From Bordetella petrii (lineage in GTDB: Bacteria > Pseudomonadota > Gammaproteobacteria > Burkholderiales > Burkholderiaceae_B), in the NCBI RefSeq assembly GCF_017356245.1, contig NZ_JAFMZZ010000004.1:875163-939162 (forward strand): a stretch of 64,000 bases of DNA. Direction: 5' to 3'. Position 1 is the first letter of the stretch. Each line of letters opens with the position of its first letter. A model generated the notes under the pieces. That model had not been told where the DNA came from. It did not search any database and was given only the letters and a program-made list of their open reading frames with translations. The position numbers and the translations under genes are program-made. Below are positions 1 through 7,518 of this stretch, piece after piece.

Positions 1-951
1 CACCTCGGCGGCCAGCGTCACGCTGTCCACGCACACCTCCATCGAGGCGATGTCGCGCGGCGCAAGACTGTATTCGCGCGCCAGGGCGGCCGCCGCATCT
101 ACCGGCGCGTGGTTGCCGCGGCAGCCGCCATGCATCTTCAGATAGGTTTGCCCGATGCCCCACTGCTGCCCCAGGCCGCGAGTGACTGCGTCGGGCCGCG
201 CGCCCTCGGCGTAGGCCTTGAAGAACCCCTGCTCGATCACTCCGGGCGCGCCGTCGGCCCCCTGGGCGGCATACAGCGCGGCCAGCAGGCCGCCTTCGCT
301 GCTGCGGCCCACCTGCAGAGGCTGGCTGCCGGCATTCTTCAGCGCTTCTTTCAGCCCGGCGCCGTGGCTGCAGGCGATGGCGACGGCATGCGCGGCCCGC
401 TCGGCGGGCAGGCGCAGCAGCACCGCGGCGGCCGCCGCGGTGGCCGGCGCCGCCAGGATGGCCGTGCTCTGGAAGCCGCGCCGCACTGTCGACGGGTAAA
501 TGGCGCGTCCCAGGCGCAAGAACACCTCATATCCCGCGGCAATGGCGGCGGCCAGTTCCGCGCCGCTGGCGCCGCGCTCGACGGCCAGGACGAACGCCGC
601 GGGGATCAGCGCCGACGAGGGGTGCCCGCCGGTGTAGCGGCAGCCGTCCTCGAAGTACGTGGAATGCGATACCGCGCTGTTGATGATGACCGCGTCGCGC
701 AAGCCGCGCCGGGCCGCGGTGCCCCACACGGAGATGGGGCCGTCGCCGGGCAGCAGCGCCAGCAGCCCCCGATGGGCGCCCTGCCGCACGCCGCTGGCGG
801 ACGCGGCCAGGGTGTCCAGCATGCGCAGTGCCACGGCCTGCTCCACTTCCGCGGGCAGACGCCCGGCCCATGCGCCGGCGATGAACCGGCCCAGGCGGGC
901 GGCCAGCGGCGGCGTGCCGGCGCGGCTGGAAGCTACAGGGGTTGCCGCCAT
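1..951 (-). CDS. MmgE/PrpD family protein (3' part beyond window)
   Basis: The frame is open from an ATG at 951 to the window edge (317 codons), so the C-terminus is missing. The translation shows the MmgE/PrpD pattern: a GxHPSSALIPAAF stretch near residue 125, and GGCRGNHAPVDA near residue 280, which matches HACCGSNHACVDA in the second PrpD-like protein at 3045-4487. Family members include 2-methylcitrate dehydratase and other dehydratases or isomerases of small carboxylic acids; this substrate cannot be read from sequence. The start lies 2 nt after the stop of the Bug receptor gene, so the two are probably cotranscribed and translationally coupled. Inference: it acts on the organic acid captured by that receptor. 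Family call strong, reaction unknown. Confidence 0.85.
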   Translation of the reverse strand, partial: MAATPVASSRAGTPPLAARLGRFIAGAWAGRLPAEVEQAVALRMLDTLAASASGVRQGAHRGLLALLPGDGPISVWGTAARRGLRDAVIINSAVSHSTYFEDGCRYTGGHPSSALIPAAFVLAVERGASGAELAAAIAAGYEVFLRLGRAIYPSTVRRGFQSTAILAAPATAAAAAVLLRLPAERAAHAVAIACSHGAGLKEALKNAGSQPLQVGRSSEGGLLAALYAAQGADGAPGVIEQGFFKAYAEGARPDAVTRGLGQQWGIGQTYLKMHGGCRGNHAPVDAAAALAREYSLAPRDIASMEVCVDSVTLAAEV

Positions 952-953
952 GG

Positions 954-1973
954 TCAGTCCACCTTGAGGCCGATGTCATTGATGACATCGCGCCACTTGA
1001 CCACGTCGGCGCTCACCCGGGCCGCGGCCGACTCGGGGCTGTCGCCTACCACCTCGGCGCCCTGTCCGGCGAACAGCTGTTTGATGTCGGGTGAATTCAA
1101 CGCGCGGGCTACGTCGGCGTTGATCTTGGCAATGACCGCCTTGGGCGTGCCCGCCGGCGCGAACAGGCCGTACCAGGTGTCGGCCTCGTAGCCCTTCAGG
1201 CCGCTTTCGTCCAGCGTGGGCAGGTCGCGCACCGAAGCAGGCCGCCTTGCGCTGGTCGTGGCCAGGCCGCGCAACTGGCCGGATTTCATATACGGCAGCG
1301 CCACCGGAGCGTTGACCATCATCGCCTGCACCCGGCCGGCGATCAGGTCGGTGACGGCCGGGCCGGTGCCCTTGTAGGGCACATGCGTCATCTTCACGCC
1401 GGCCATGCGTTCAAGAATGGCCATGGCCAGGTGGGGCGGCGTGCCGTTGCCCGGCGAGGCGAAATTCAGCTGGCCCGGCTTGGCCCGGGCGTAGTCCAGG
1501 AATTCCTGGACGGTTTTCACCGGCAGGGACGCAGGCACCGCCAGGATGTTCGGGGTGCTGACCAGCATCGTGACGGCGGTGAAGTCGCGCTCGGCGTCAT
1601 AACCGGCCGACTTGTACAGGGCCTGGTTGGCCGCCAGCGTGATCACCGGGGTGAACAGCAGGGTGTAGCCGTCGGGCGCCGACCTTGCCGTGGCCGCGGC
1701 GCCGACGTTGCCGCCCGCGCCACCGCGGTTTTCGACCACCACCGACTGGCCCCAGTACTCGCCCAGCCGCTGCGCCAGCGGCCGCGCCAGGGTGTCGGTG
1801 CCGCCGCCCGGCGGAAACGGCACGATCAGCTTGACGGGGCGGCCGGGAAAGGGCCCGGCGGATTCGCCCGCCGCCTGCGCGGCGCCGCCGCCCAGGCACA
1901 GCGCGGCCAAAACGGCGGCTATCCGCGCCGTCCGCGCCAGGTGGCCGGCGGTCCCGGTTTCACATGCATCCAC
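954..1973 (-). CDS. Bug-family tripartite tricarboxylate transporter receptor
   Basis: This 339-residue protein has an N-terminal signal sequence (hydrophobic stretch about 15-35, ending AQA-A) and the typical Bug opening FPGRPVKLIVPFPPGGGTDT. Further family landmarks are the ENRGGAGG segment, PDGYTLLF, HVPYKGTGPA and the late WYGLFAPAGTP. Bug proteins are periplasmic binding proteins for carboxylates and related small solutes, and are greatly expanded in Bordetella-like genomes. No TctA/TctB membrane genes are adjacent, which is usual for orphan Bug genes. It is the first gene of a two-gene unit with the PrpD-like gene downstream and is divergent from a LysR regulator, which probably controls it. 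The ligand is unknown. Confidence 0.92.
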   Translation of the reverse strand: MDACETGTAGHLARTARIAAVLAALCLGGGAAQAAGESAGPFPGRPVKLIVPFPPGGGTDTLARPLAQRLGEYWGQSVVVENRGGAGGNVGAAATARSAPDGYTLLFTPVITLAANQALYKSAGYDAERDFTAVTMLVSTPNILAVPASLPVKTVQEFLDYARAKPGQLNFASPGNGTPPHLAMAILERMAGVKMTHVPYKGTGPAVTDLIAGRVQAMMVNAPVALPYMKSGQLRGLATTSARRPASVRDLPTLDESGLKGYEADTWYGLFAPAGTPKAVIAKINADVARALNSPDIKQLFAGQGAEVVGDSPESAAARVSADVVKWRDVINDIGLKVD

Positions 1974-2085
1974 AGCTTTTGTCTCCTGATGCGCGCCGCG
2001 TCTGCGGCGCGTGTCTGGTCGAGTATTGATGTGGGCAGTCTAATTACGCTATAAAAACGGATCAATGACTCGAAATTCAAAATAC

Positions 2086-2104
2086 TAGTGAATGAATTTC
2101 ACTA
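2086..2104. promoter_or_regulatory. Candidate LysR-type operator in divergent intergenic region
   Basis: A perfect inverted repeat TAGTGAA-N5-TTCACTA lies in the A/T-rich gap between the Bug gene (starts 1973) and the lysR gene (starts 2138). It contains the T-N11-A spacing expected of LysR-type regulators and sits about 33 bp from the lysR start codon, suiting autoregulation plus control of the divergent unit. Assignment rests on position and symmetry only. Confidence 0.5.
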
Positions 2105-2137
2105 AATAGATGCACGATAAAAATCGGGAGACCCGGC

Positions 2138-3055
2138 GTGGAAAATCTCAACGCCCTGCGCGTGTTCGTTCGCGTGGCGGAAACGCGCAGCTTCACCCAG
2201 GCCGCCAAGCGGCTGGGGCTCACATCCTCGGCTGTCAGCAAGGCCATCACCCGGCTCGAGCAGGAGCTCAATGTGCGGCTGCTGCACCGCACGACCCGCT
2301 CGGTGGGCCTGACCAACGACGGCGCCAGTTTCTTCGAGCACTGCCTGCAGATCCTGGGGCAGATCGAAGACGCCGAGAACCTGCTGGGCCAGGCCACTTC
2401 CAGCCCGCACGGGCGGCTGCGCGTGCATCTGCCGGTGGGTTTCGGACGGCGCGTCATCATGCCGATGGTGCCGCGCTTTCTCAAGCAGCACCCTGATCTG
2501 GTGCTGGACGCTGAGCTCAGCGACCGCAACGTGGACCTGGCCTACGAAGGCATCGACGTCGCCGTGCAGATCGGCGAACTGGCCGACGCGCGGCTGATCG
2601 CCCGCAAGCTGTGCCACCTGCGCTTCATGGCCTGCGCCTCGCCGCAATACCTGGCGGAACACGGCGAGCCCCGCACGCCCGATGAACTCGACCAGCACCA
2701 CTGCATGGCCTACGTGCTGATGCACACCGGCCGCTATCGCGAGTGGCCGTTCAGCAAGAACGGCGTGCCCTGCCCCAAGACCGTGTCGGGCCAGCTCAAC
2801 GTCAACAACGCGGAAACGCTGCTGGAGGCGGCCTCGTCGGGCCTGGGCATCGCCATGATCAGCAACTTCACCGCCGCCGACACCATACGCGCGGGGCGGC
2901 TGCGCCCGATCCTGACCGATTACGTCGGCGAAGGCCCGGCGGTGTCGGTGGTGTACCTGCCCAGCCGGAATCTTTCACCCAAGGTCCGCGCCTTCGTGAA
3001 CTTCCTGCTCGAAGAGATCTCCGGCAATCCCGACTGGGACAAGATCACGCCGTGA
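2138..3055 (+). CDS. LysR family transcriptional regulator
   Basis: This 305-residue protein has the N-terminal winged helix-turn-helix typical of the family (ALRVFVRVAETRSFTQAAKRL, then SSAVSKAITRLEQELNVRLLHRTTR, residues about 5-60) and a periplasmic-binding-like effector domain after it. The RLLHRTTRSVGLTNDG signature places it in the CrgA/AaeR-like subgroup of single-domain LysR activators. It is divergent from the Bug receptor/PrpD pair, so it most likely senses the acid those genes handle. Its 3' end overlaps the convergent PrpD-like gene by 11 nt. The effector is unknown. Confidence 0.93.
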   Translation: MENLNALRVFVRVAETRSFTQAAKRLGLTSSAVSKAITRLEQELNVRLLHRTTRSVGLTNDGASFFEHCLQILGQIEDAENLLGQATSSPHGRLRVHLPVGFGRRVIMPMVPRFLKQHPDLVLDAELSDRNVDLAYEGIDVAVQIGELADARLIARKLCHLRFMACASPQYLAEHGEPRTPDELDQHHCMAYVLMHTGRYREWPFSKNGVPCPKTVSGQLNVNNAETLLEAASSGLGIAMISNFTAADTIRAGRLRPILTDYVGEGPAVSVVYLPSRNLSPKVRAFVNFLLEEISGNPDWDKITP

Positions 3056-4487
3056 CAGGCAAGTCGGCCGTGCCGCCCACGCGCGCGCGCGCCAGCAGGT
3101 CGGCCAGCGGCGTTGCCGAGCCGGCATCGAACATGCCGCGCGCGGCCTCCAGCACGGCGGCGGCCGAATCGGCGCCCACGGCGGCCGAGGCCAGCGACAT
3201 GAACTTGCCGTCGATCTCGCCGCGCGACATGGGGTTTTCCGGCATGCCGCGCGAATAGTCGACCTTGCGGGTCAGCGTCGTGCCCTGTCTGGTAACCAGT
3301 GAGACCTTGCCGCCGTAGATCTCCGGATAGGCGCGGTCGATCTCCGGATCGATCTCGATTTCCACGCGCCGGGACAAGGCCACCACCTGCGGCTCGGCAA
3401 TGCGCTGCGGGGTGAACTGCTCCAGGTAGGCCTGGCCGTCGAACATGGCCACGGCAATGTTGTAGCGCAGGCTCATCTGGGCGTTCAGCACCGAATCGGC
3501 CCGGTATTCGAAGCCCGTTTGCGTGTTGACCACATTGGCCACGCCGGCCACTACGCGCTCGATGTCGGCGGGCGTCAGCCCATGCTCGCGCATCAGGTCC
3601 AGCACCGCGTCGACGCAGGCGTGGTTGCTGCCGCAGCAGGCGTGCGGCTTGAAGCAGGTCTCGTCGGAATGCCAGCGGCGGCCCAGGCCCTCGACCAGCA
3701 TGGCCGGACGCGGCGTGTCGGACATGCCGAACATCAATCCGCCGTCCTCGGCTTCCAGAATGTAGCGCGGGCCGGCGAAACCGCGCTGCGCCAGCAGCGC
3801 GGCCATCAGGCCCGCCTGTGCTGACCGGCCGGGATGCATGCGCTTGCTCATCCCGCCGTCGGCCGTGAAGGCCCAGGTGCCCGCCGACTGCGTGCCGGCC
3901 AGGCCCAGCGCGCTGGCCGTGGTGCCGGCATCGAGCCCGAGCATCACGCACGCGGCGGCGGCGGCGGCGAAGGTGCCCGCCGTGCCGGTCAGGTGCCAGC
4001 CGCGCATGCGCGTACGGCTCGGGTTGAACGCCTGGCTGACGCGGTTCATGGCTTCGTAGCCGGCGGCCATGCCCGCCAGCACCAGGCCGCCGCCGGCGCC
4101 CTGGCGTTCGGCCAGCGCCAGTACCACGGGCACCACCAGCGCGCCCGGATGGATCTTGGCGCGGCTGTGGTCGTCAAAGTCGAAGCTGTGAATGGCGGTG
4201 CCGCCGGCCAGCACGGTGTTGACCGCGCTTACCCGCGCGCCGCCGCCCCACAGGGCGGCCTCGGCCGGGCCCTGCTGCTCGCGGGCGAACTCGGCCATGA
4301 TGCGGCCCCATGGCGTGGTCAGCCCGTACAGGCCGCAGCCCAGCGCATCCACCAGGGCATCGTCCAGAATATTCCGGGTCTTGCCGGGAATGTCGCCGGG
4401 CCTGATCCCCGCGATGAAAGCCGCCAGTTCCTGGGTCACGCCGCGATGCTCGCGCGCCAGTTTCTTCCAGGTTTCCAGATCGTCCAC
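3045..4487 (-). CDS. MmgE/PrpD family protein
   Basis: A full-length 480-residue MmgE/PrpD protein. Landmarks are FDFDDHSRAKIHPGALVVPVVLALAE (about 100-125), GMAAGYEAMNRVSQAFNP (about 138-155) and HACCGSNHACVDAVLDLM (about 282-300), where the metal or substrate-contacting histidines of the fold sit. The start is GTG at 4487, preceded eight bases upstream by a strong AAGGAG ribosome binding site. It is a distant paralogue of the gene at 1-951, which suggests two steps or two isomer specificities in one catabolic pathway. Methylcitrate dehydratase is possible, but no prpB or prpC is nearby, so a different carboxylic acid is more likely. Confidence 0.88.
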   Translation of the reverse strand: MDDLETWKKLAREHRGVTQELAAFIAGIRPGDIPGKTRNILDDALVDALGCGLYGLTTPWGRIMAEFAREQQGPAEAALWGGGARVSAVNTVLAGGTAIHSFDFDDHSRAKIHPGALVVPVVLALAERQGAGGGLVLAGMAAGYEAMNRVSQAFNPSRTRMRGWHLTGTAGTFAAAAAACVMLGLDAGTTASALGLAGTQSAGTWAFTADGGMSKRMHPGRSAQAGLMAALLAQRGFAGPRYILEAEDGGLMFGMSDTPRPAMLVEGLGRRWHSDETCFKPHACCGSNHACVDAVLDLMREHGLTPADIERVVAGVANVVNTQTGFEYRADSVLNAQMSLRYNIAVAMFDGQAYLEQFTPQRIAEPQVVALSRRVEIEIDPEIDRAYPEIYGGKVSLVTRQGTTLTRKVDYSRGMPENPMSRGEIDGKFMSLASAAVGADSAAAVLEAARGMFDAGSATPLADLLARARVGGTADLPVTA

Positions 4488-4655
4488 GCTTGCCGCTCCT
4501 TGTTAAGACGTGCGGGCCCGCCTGCCGGCTTCGGCCTCGCCAGGTCGATGATAGGAGCGGCGCGCGCGGGCATCTATCGGCCGTGGATCAGATCAGTTGT
4601 GAACGGCATTCAGCAGTCTTCACGCTACACTGCCGTCCGTTCATGCGAGAGCGCC

Positions 4656-5402
4656 ATGGCCTTTGTTCCACCCGAGATCACGCCCGTCTTTGCCGCCATC
4701 CTGGTGATCACCAGTTTTCTGACCTCGGCGTTGACGGCCGCGATGGGCCTGGGCGGGGGCGTGGCCATGCTGGCCGTGCTCAGCCTGGGCCTGCCGGTGA
4801 CCAGCGTGCTGCCCGTACATGGCGTGGTGCAAATGGGCTCGAACAGCGGGCGCGTCATCATCCAGCGCCGCCACCTGGTGGCCCCGGTGCTGCTGTGGTT
4901 CGCCTTGGGCAGCGCGGCCGGCGTCGCGCTGGGTGCCTCGGTGGTGGTCAGCATCCCCGACGCGCTGGCCAAGGGGGCGCTGGCGCTGTTCATTTTGTGG
5001 TCGGTGTACCGCAAGAAGCCCAGCGCCACGGCCCGGCGCCACGGCAAGGCCTATTTCGTGCTGGGCGGGGCGGTATCCAGTTTCTGCACCATGCTGGTGG
5101 GCGCCACCGGCCCGCTGGTGGCCGCGCTGCTGGCCCGCACCGGCCTGATCAAGCAGCCGCTGGTGGCCACGCACGCGGCGTGCATGGTGATCCAGCACGG
5201 CATGAAGATCCTGGTCTTCGGCACGCTGGGCTTTGCCTACGCACAATGGAGCCCGCTGATCGCAACAATGATCGCCAGCGGCGTGGCCGGCACCTGGGTG
5301 GGCACGCGCACCCTGGACAACCTGCCCGAGGCCACATTCCGGCTGGGCTTCAAGATCGTCATGACCGCGGCCAGCCTGCACATGATCTGGCAGGCTTTCT
5401 GA
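4656..5402 (+). CDS. TauE/SafE family sulfite/sulfonate exporter
   Basis: This 248-residue polytopic membrane protein has about seven to eight hydrophobic segments and the two half-repeats typical of TauE/SafE (DUF81). The glycine-rich ALTAAMGLGGGVAMLAVLSLGLP motif lies in the first half, and the second half carries FCTMLVGATGPLVAALLARTGL followed by ATHAACMVIQHGMK. The family moves sulfite, sulfoacetate and other organosulfur anions across the inner membrane. The ATG at 4656 is chosen because it directly precedes the hydrophobic domain; upstream in-frame codons would overlap the PrpD-like gene on the other strand. It is the last gene before the island, and its stop codon abuts a possible att remnant. 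Confidence 0.85.
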   Translation: MAFVPPEITPVFAAILVITSFLTSALTAAMGLGGGVAMLAVLSLGLPVTSVLPVHGVVQMGSNSGRVIIQRRHLVAPVLLWFALGSAAGVALGASVVVSIPDALAKGALALFILWSVYRKKPSATARRHGKAYFVLGGAVSSFCTMLVGATGPLVAALLARTGLIKQPLVATHAACMVIQHGMKILVFGTLGFAYAQWSPLIATMIASGVAGTWVGTRTLDNLPEATFRLGFKIVMTAASLHMIWQAF

Positions 5403-5403
5403 A

Positions 5404-5420
5404 GGTGAAAGGAGCGAAAC
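5404..5420. other. Possible distal attachment-site remnant (att)
   Basis: The string GGTGAAAGGA at 5404-5413 repeats, in the same orientation, bases 10812-10821 of the T-arm/acceptor region of tRNA-Thr at the other side of the island; after a one-base gap both continue with CGAAC-like sequence. The copy directly follows the exporter stop codon, where the island's left edge would be expected. It is short and imperfect and could be chance. Confidence 0.3.
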
Positions 5421-5588
5421 TGTTGCCGGAAAACCGTATTAGCGCTAGCTCTGAGATTTAGCGGTCTTTCAGATACCCCCAAATACCGCCAGACGGAGAG
5501 CGCTGGCGAACTTGGAGGGTCAAGATTGGATTGATTTGCTGCGCCAGACGCAGATCAAGGCTGAGATAGAGGAGCGTCAATGACGCCC

Positions 5589-5831
5589 TTACAGACGATT
5601 GGGAAAGTCAGTCCGCTCCAATCGGAGCGGCATTCCGTCGACACAAGTCGGCAACTTCTTTGCGACCGCCGCCTCAATCAGACGGATATTTGCCATGGCA
5701 ATTTGATAGTAAGCGTCACAGCTATGCAGATCGTCCATGCTGGCCAGTTGATCGAGTACGCGGGTTGGAACCTGGCAGACGATTTGAGTGCCATTTACGA
5801 AAACGTCGACGTCAATGTGGCCAGGTTTCAT
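5589..5831 (-). CDS. Small island protein of unknown function
   Basis: I do not recognise this 80-residue protein. The ATG at 5831 is chosen because AAAGGA lies about seven bases upstream; a TTG twelve codons earlier lacks such a site. The sequence begins MKPGHIDVDVFVNGTQIVCQVP and continues into a probably helical region (VLDQLASMDDLHSCDAYYQIAMANIRLIEAAVAKK). It reads as soluble, with balanced composition and no signal peptide. It belongs to the minus-strand island cluster downstream of the alpA-like regulator and is probably cotranscribed with the other small genes. Confidence 0.55.
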   Translation of the reverse strand: MKPGHIDVDVFVNGTQIVCQVPTRVLDQLASMDDLHSCDAYYQIAMANIRLIEAAVAKKLPTCVDGMPLRLERTDFPNRL

Positions 5832-5984
5832 AGCGCGTCCTTTGCACGAAGGCTTGTGCTCGGCCAATCGTACCCGAACCTTGGAGCAGTAGCATGATCA
5901 CCGACATCAACCACTTTCGTCCGTTCCTTGCCTGGGGCGGCGTGGCCGTGTGCTGAGGTGATGCGGCATGAGATAGTCCGCGGA

Positions 5985-6308
5985 TTAAGTCTTACTCCAA
6001 CCGGTCACCGCGCCGAGCAGGCGATGCAAGTCGCCCGCATGCTCACCAATGGCTTCCTGAAGGTCAGGCTGCCAATGCTCGGCCATTTTAGCAAGTCCGG
6101 CTAATAGCACCCCCACATCAGCCAGATCGAGGTTTATATAGTATTGATACCGGCCACTCAAAGCTGTGTCGAGACAATTGTTCATAAGCAGGCTAACCTC
6201 AGGCTGCCCATCCGCTCGCCGACCTCGATCAAACCGAATTGGATCTTGAGTGTATACATGGCCTCCGGGCCCTTCCCGGCGGTTCGTTCCATGCCTAGAG
6301 ATCTTCAT
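5985..6308 (-). CDS. Small island protein of unknown function
   Basis: A 107-residue protein starting at an ATG preceded by a G-rich stretch that could act as a ribosome binding site. The first 35 residues are rich in Arg and Gly. The rest contains an alternating hydrophobic pattern (YYINLDLADVGVLLAGLAKMAEHW) and an acidic amphipathic segment (PDLQEAIGEHAGDLHRLLGAVTGW), consistent with a small helical soluble protein. I cannot assign a family. It follows the broken winged-helix gene in the island cluster. Confidence 0.55.
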   Translation of the reverse strand: MKISRHGTNRREGPGGHVYTQDPIRFDRGRRADGQPEVSLLMNNCLDTALSGRYQYYINLDLADVGVLLAGLAKMAEHWQPDLQEAIGEHAGDLHRLLGAVTGWSKT

Positions 6309-6458
6309 TATTCACCCCCGTCCGAATAATCACGCCGCCCATGTATCACGGTCCCCAAAGCGCATCCACTGCGCACGCAGTTGGAGGTATAGCATGACGG
6401 CCCTCAATGTCACCCCCACCGTAGTGTCAGCATGACCAACGGGCATCTCGCCCTCCGG

Positions 6459-6797
6459 TCAAGCCAGCCGATCCAGGCGCGTTCTACCATCTGCCAGCAG
6501 ATCGGCCAGGGCATACCAAGTTGCCGCATACCAGCTCGCCCGATGGGGCCGTTGGCCTTTGACGGTCTAGTGAATCAGGCCGATGGTCAGCAACTCGCGA
6601 AGGGCTGGGGGTGGTTGCCAGTAACCGCCCGTTGTTGTCGCGGCCAAGCTGGCGGGCCAGTTTGACCAGCAGCGCTTTGGCAGGATGATCCAAACCGACT
6701 ATGTCGCGCTACCTAACACCACGATGGGCAAGGCTATAAAGCCTGTACCGCCGCGTTGTGTGTCGCGCTTACGCCTTCTGTTTCGCCCGTTCGCCAT
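6459..6797 (-). pseudogene. Frameshifted winged-helix (replication/regulatory type) island gene
   Basis: The start ATG at 6797 overlaps the stop of the upstream gene as TAATG, so it was translationally coupled. The first frame reads MANGRNRRRKRDTRGG then GFIALPIVVLGSAT and stops. A second frame continues with DIVGLDHPAKALLVKLARQ and LGRDNNGRLLATT. A third gives RELLTIGLIH, an in-frame stop, then TVKGQRPHRASWYAATWYAL to a TGA at 6459-6461. Joined, these match the familiar island protein built as GF(I/V)ALP, ARxLL, DNNGxL, ELLxxGLIxxTVKGxRPxKASWYAxTWYAL, probably a winged-helix DNA-binding protein. At least two frameshifts and one nonsense codon make it non-functional. The family is recognised from memory of similar islands. 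Confidence 0.7.
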
Positions 6798-7132
6798 TAC
6801 ACCGGCACCAGCACCGGGCGTTCGTTATTAGCGGGGCCGGCCGGTTCATCCATGAGCGAGTAAAGTGCCACGCCGTCATGCTGGTAACCCTCTTCGTCCC
6901 AAATGCTCACGCGCTCGGTGATGATGACGTAACCTTTGCGCCGCAGCTCTAGTACGCGGGTGTTTGCTTGGTAGCAGCCTAAGCGCCGCAGCTCGTAAGA
7001 CGTGTGGGGACGCTGGCGTAGGGCTCTCAAGATGCGGGCGTGTTGCGCTTCCGTGGCGGTAGAATATTGGCCACGATGCGCCCCCCGGCTGTCGTTTCGG
7101 TCCCCCGTGGCGGGCTTTTTCATGTTTGCCAT
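6797..7132 (-). CDS. Winged-helix DNA-binding protein of the island
   Basis: The 111-residue product starts at ATG 7132, two bases after the stop of the AlpA-like gene. After a basic, probably disordered N-terminus (MANMKKPATGDRND) comes a compact winged helix, residues about 30-85: ATEAQHARILRALRQRPHTS, a recognition-helix region around YELRRLGCYQANTRVLELRRKG, and a wing VIITERVSIWDEEGYQHDGVALYSL. Such proteins are common in the regulatory modules of prophages and integrative islands beside AlpA. Probable role: transcriptional control of island genes. Its stop overlaps the start of the next, now broken, gene, showing an original operon alpA-like - this gene - winged-helix pseudogene. Confidence 0.7.
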   Translation of the reverse strand: MANMKKPATGDRNDSRGAHRGQYSTATEAQHARILRALRQRPHTSYELRRLGCYQANTRVLELRRKGYVIITERVSIWDEEGYQHDGVALYSLMDEPAGPANNERPVLVPV

Positions 7133-7134
7133 GA

Positions 7135-7422
7135 TCAGCCCTCCGCACGCTGGGAAGCGTGCCATACGTTAGGGTCATTCAGCCATGTCAGCACGTCAGC
7201 AGAGCGCCAGGCCGTGATAGCTTCGAATCGGACAGGTTGGGGAAATTTGCCTTTGCGGCTCCAGTTCCAGGCTGTGCCTTTGCTGACGCCAGTGGCGACC
7301 ACTACGGCAGGTAGGCGCATGAAGGATGCCGCGCCAACATCGGGTGGCATGGGAACGGGTTTGGTGTTGGGGGCGAACGGGCGAAGGGCCGTGACCTTGG
7401 ATTGGGCCGTGCTGGTACGCAT
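7135..7422 (-). CDS. AlpA-family regulator (excisionase-like)
   Basis: A 95-residue protein with the AlpA/MerR-type helix-turn-helix: MRLPAVVVATGVSKGTAWNW followed by SRKGKFPQPVRF and a tryptophan-containing end AWRSADVLTWLND (residues about 34-85). AlpA of CP4-57 activates island excision, and relatives act as both regulator and excisionase partner of P4-type integrases; the wreck of such an integrase lies at 9471-10628. A good ribosome binding site (ACGGAG) precedes the ATG at 7422. It heads the minus-strand run of small island genes. With the integrase dead, it can no longer promote excision by the resident enzyme. Family call fairly secure. Confidence 0.82.
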   Translation of the reverse strand: MRTSTAQSKVTALRPFAPNTKPVPMPPDVGAASFMRLPAVVVATGVSKGTAWNWSRKGKFPQPVRFEAITAWRSADVLTWLNDPNVWHASQRAEG

Positions 7423-7518
7423 TTAAGACTCCGTTGATAGATAACGGAATCAAGTTTGATGATGTGCCCCCGGCTTGAGGCCAAACTTGGTTTCGGCAAG
7501 TCAAATTTGGGATTGGAG

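Noticed and set aside
5894..5956. A 20-codon frame MITDINHFRPFLAWGGVAVC
   Set aside because: Too short and without neighbours or a clear ribosome binding site; it could be a fragment of a lost gene but cannot be supported.
6799..6810. A copy of the tRNA-Thr 3' end (CACCGGCACCA) inside the island
   Set aside because: It is in the opposite orientation to the tRNA and is made by Val/Leu/Pro codons at the end of the winged-helix gene, so chance from coding use is likelier than an att site.
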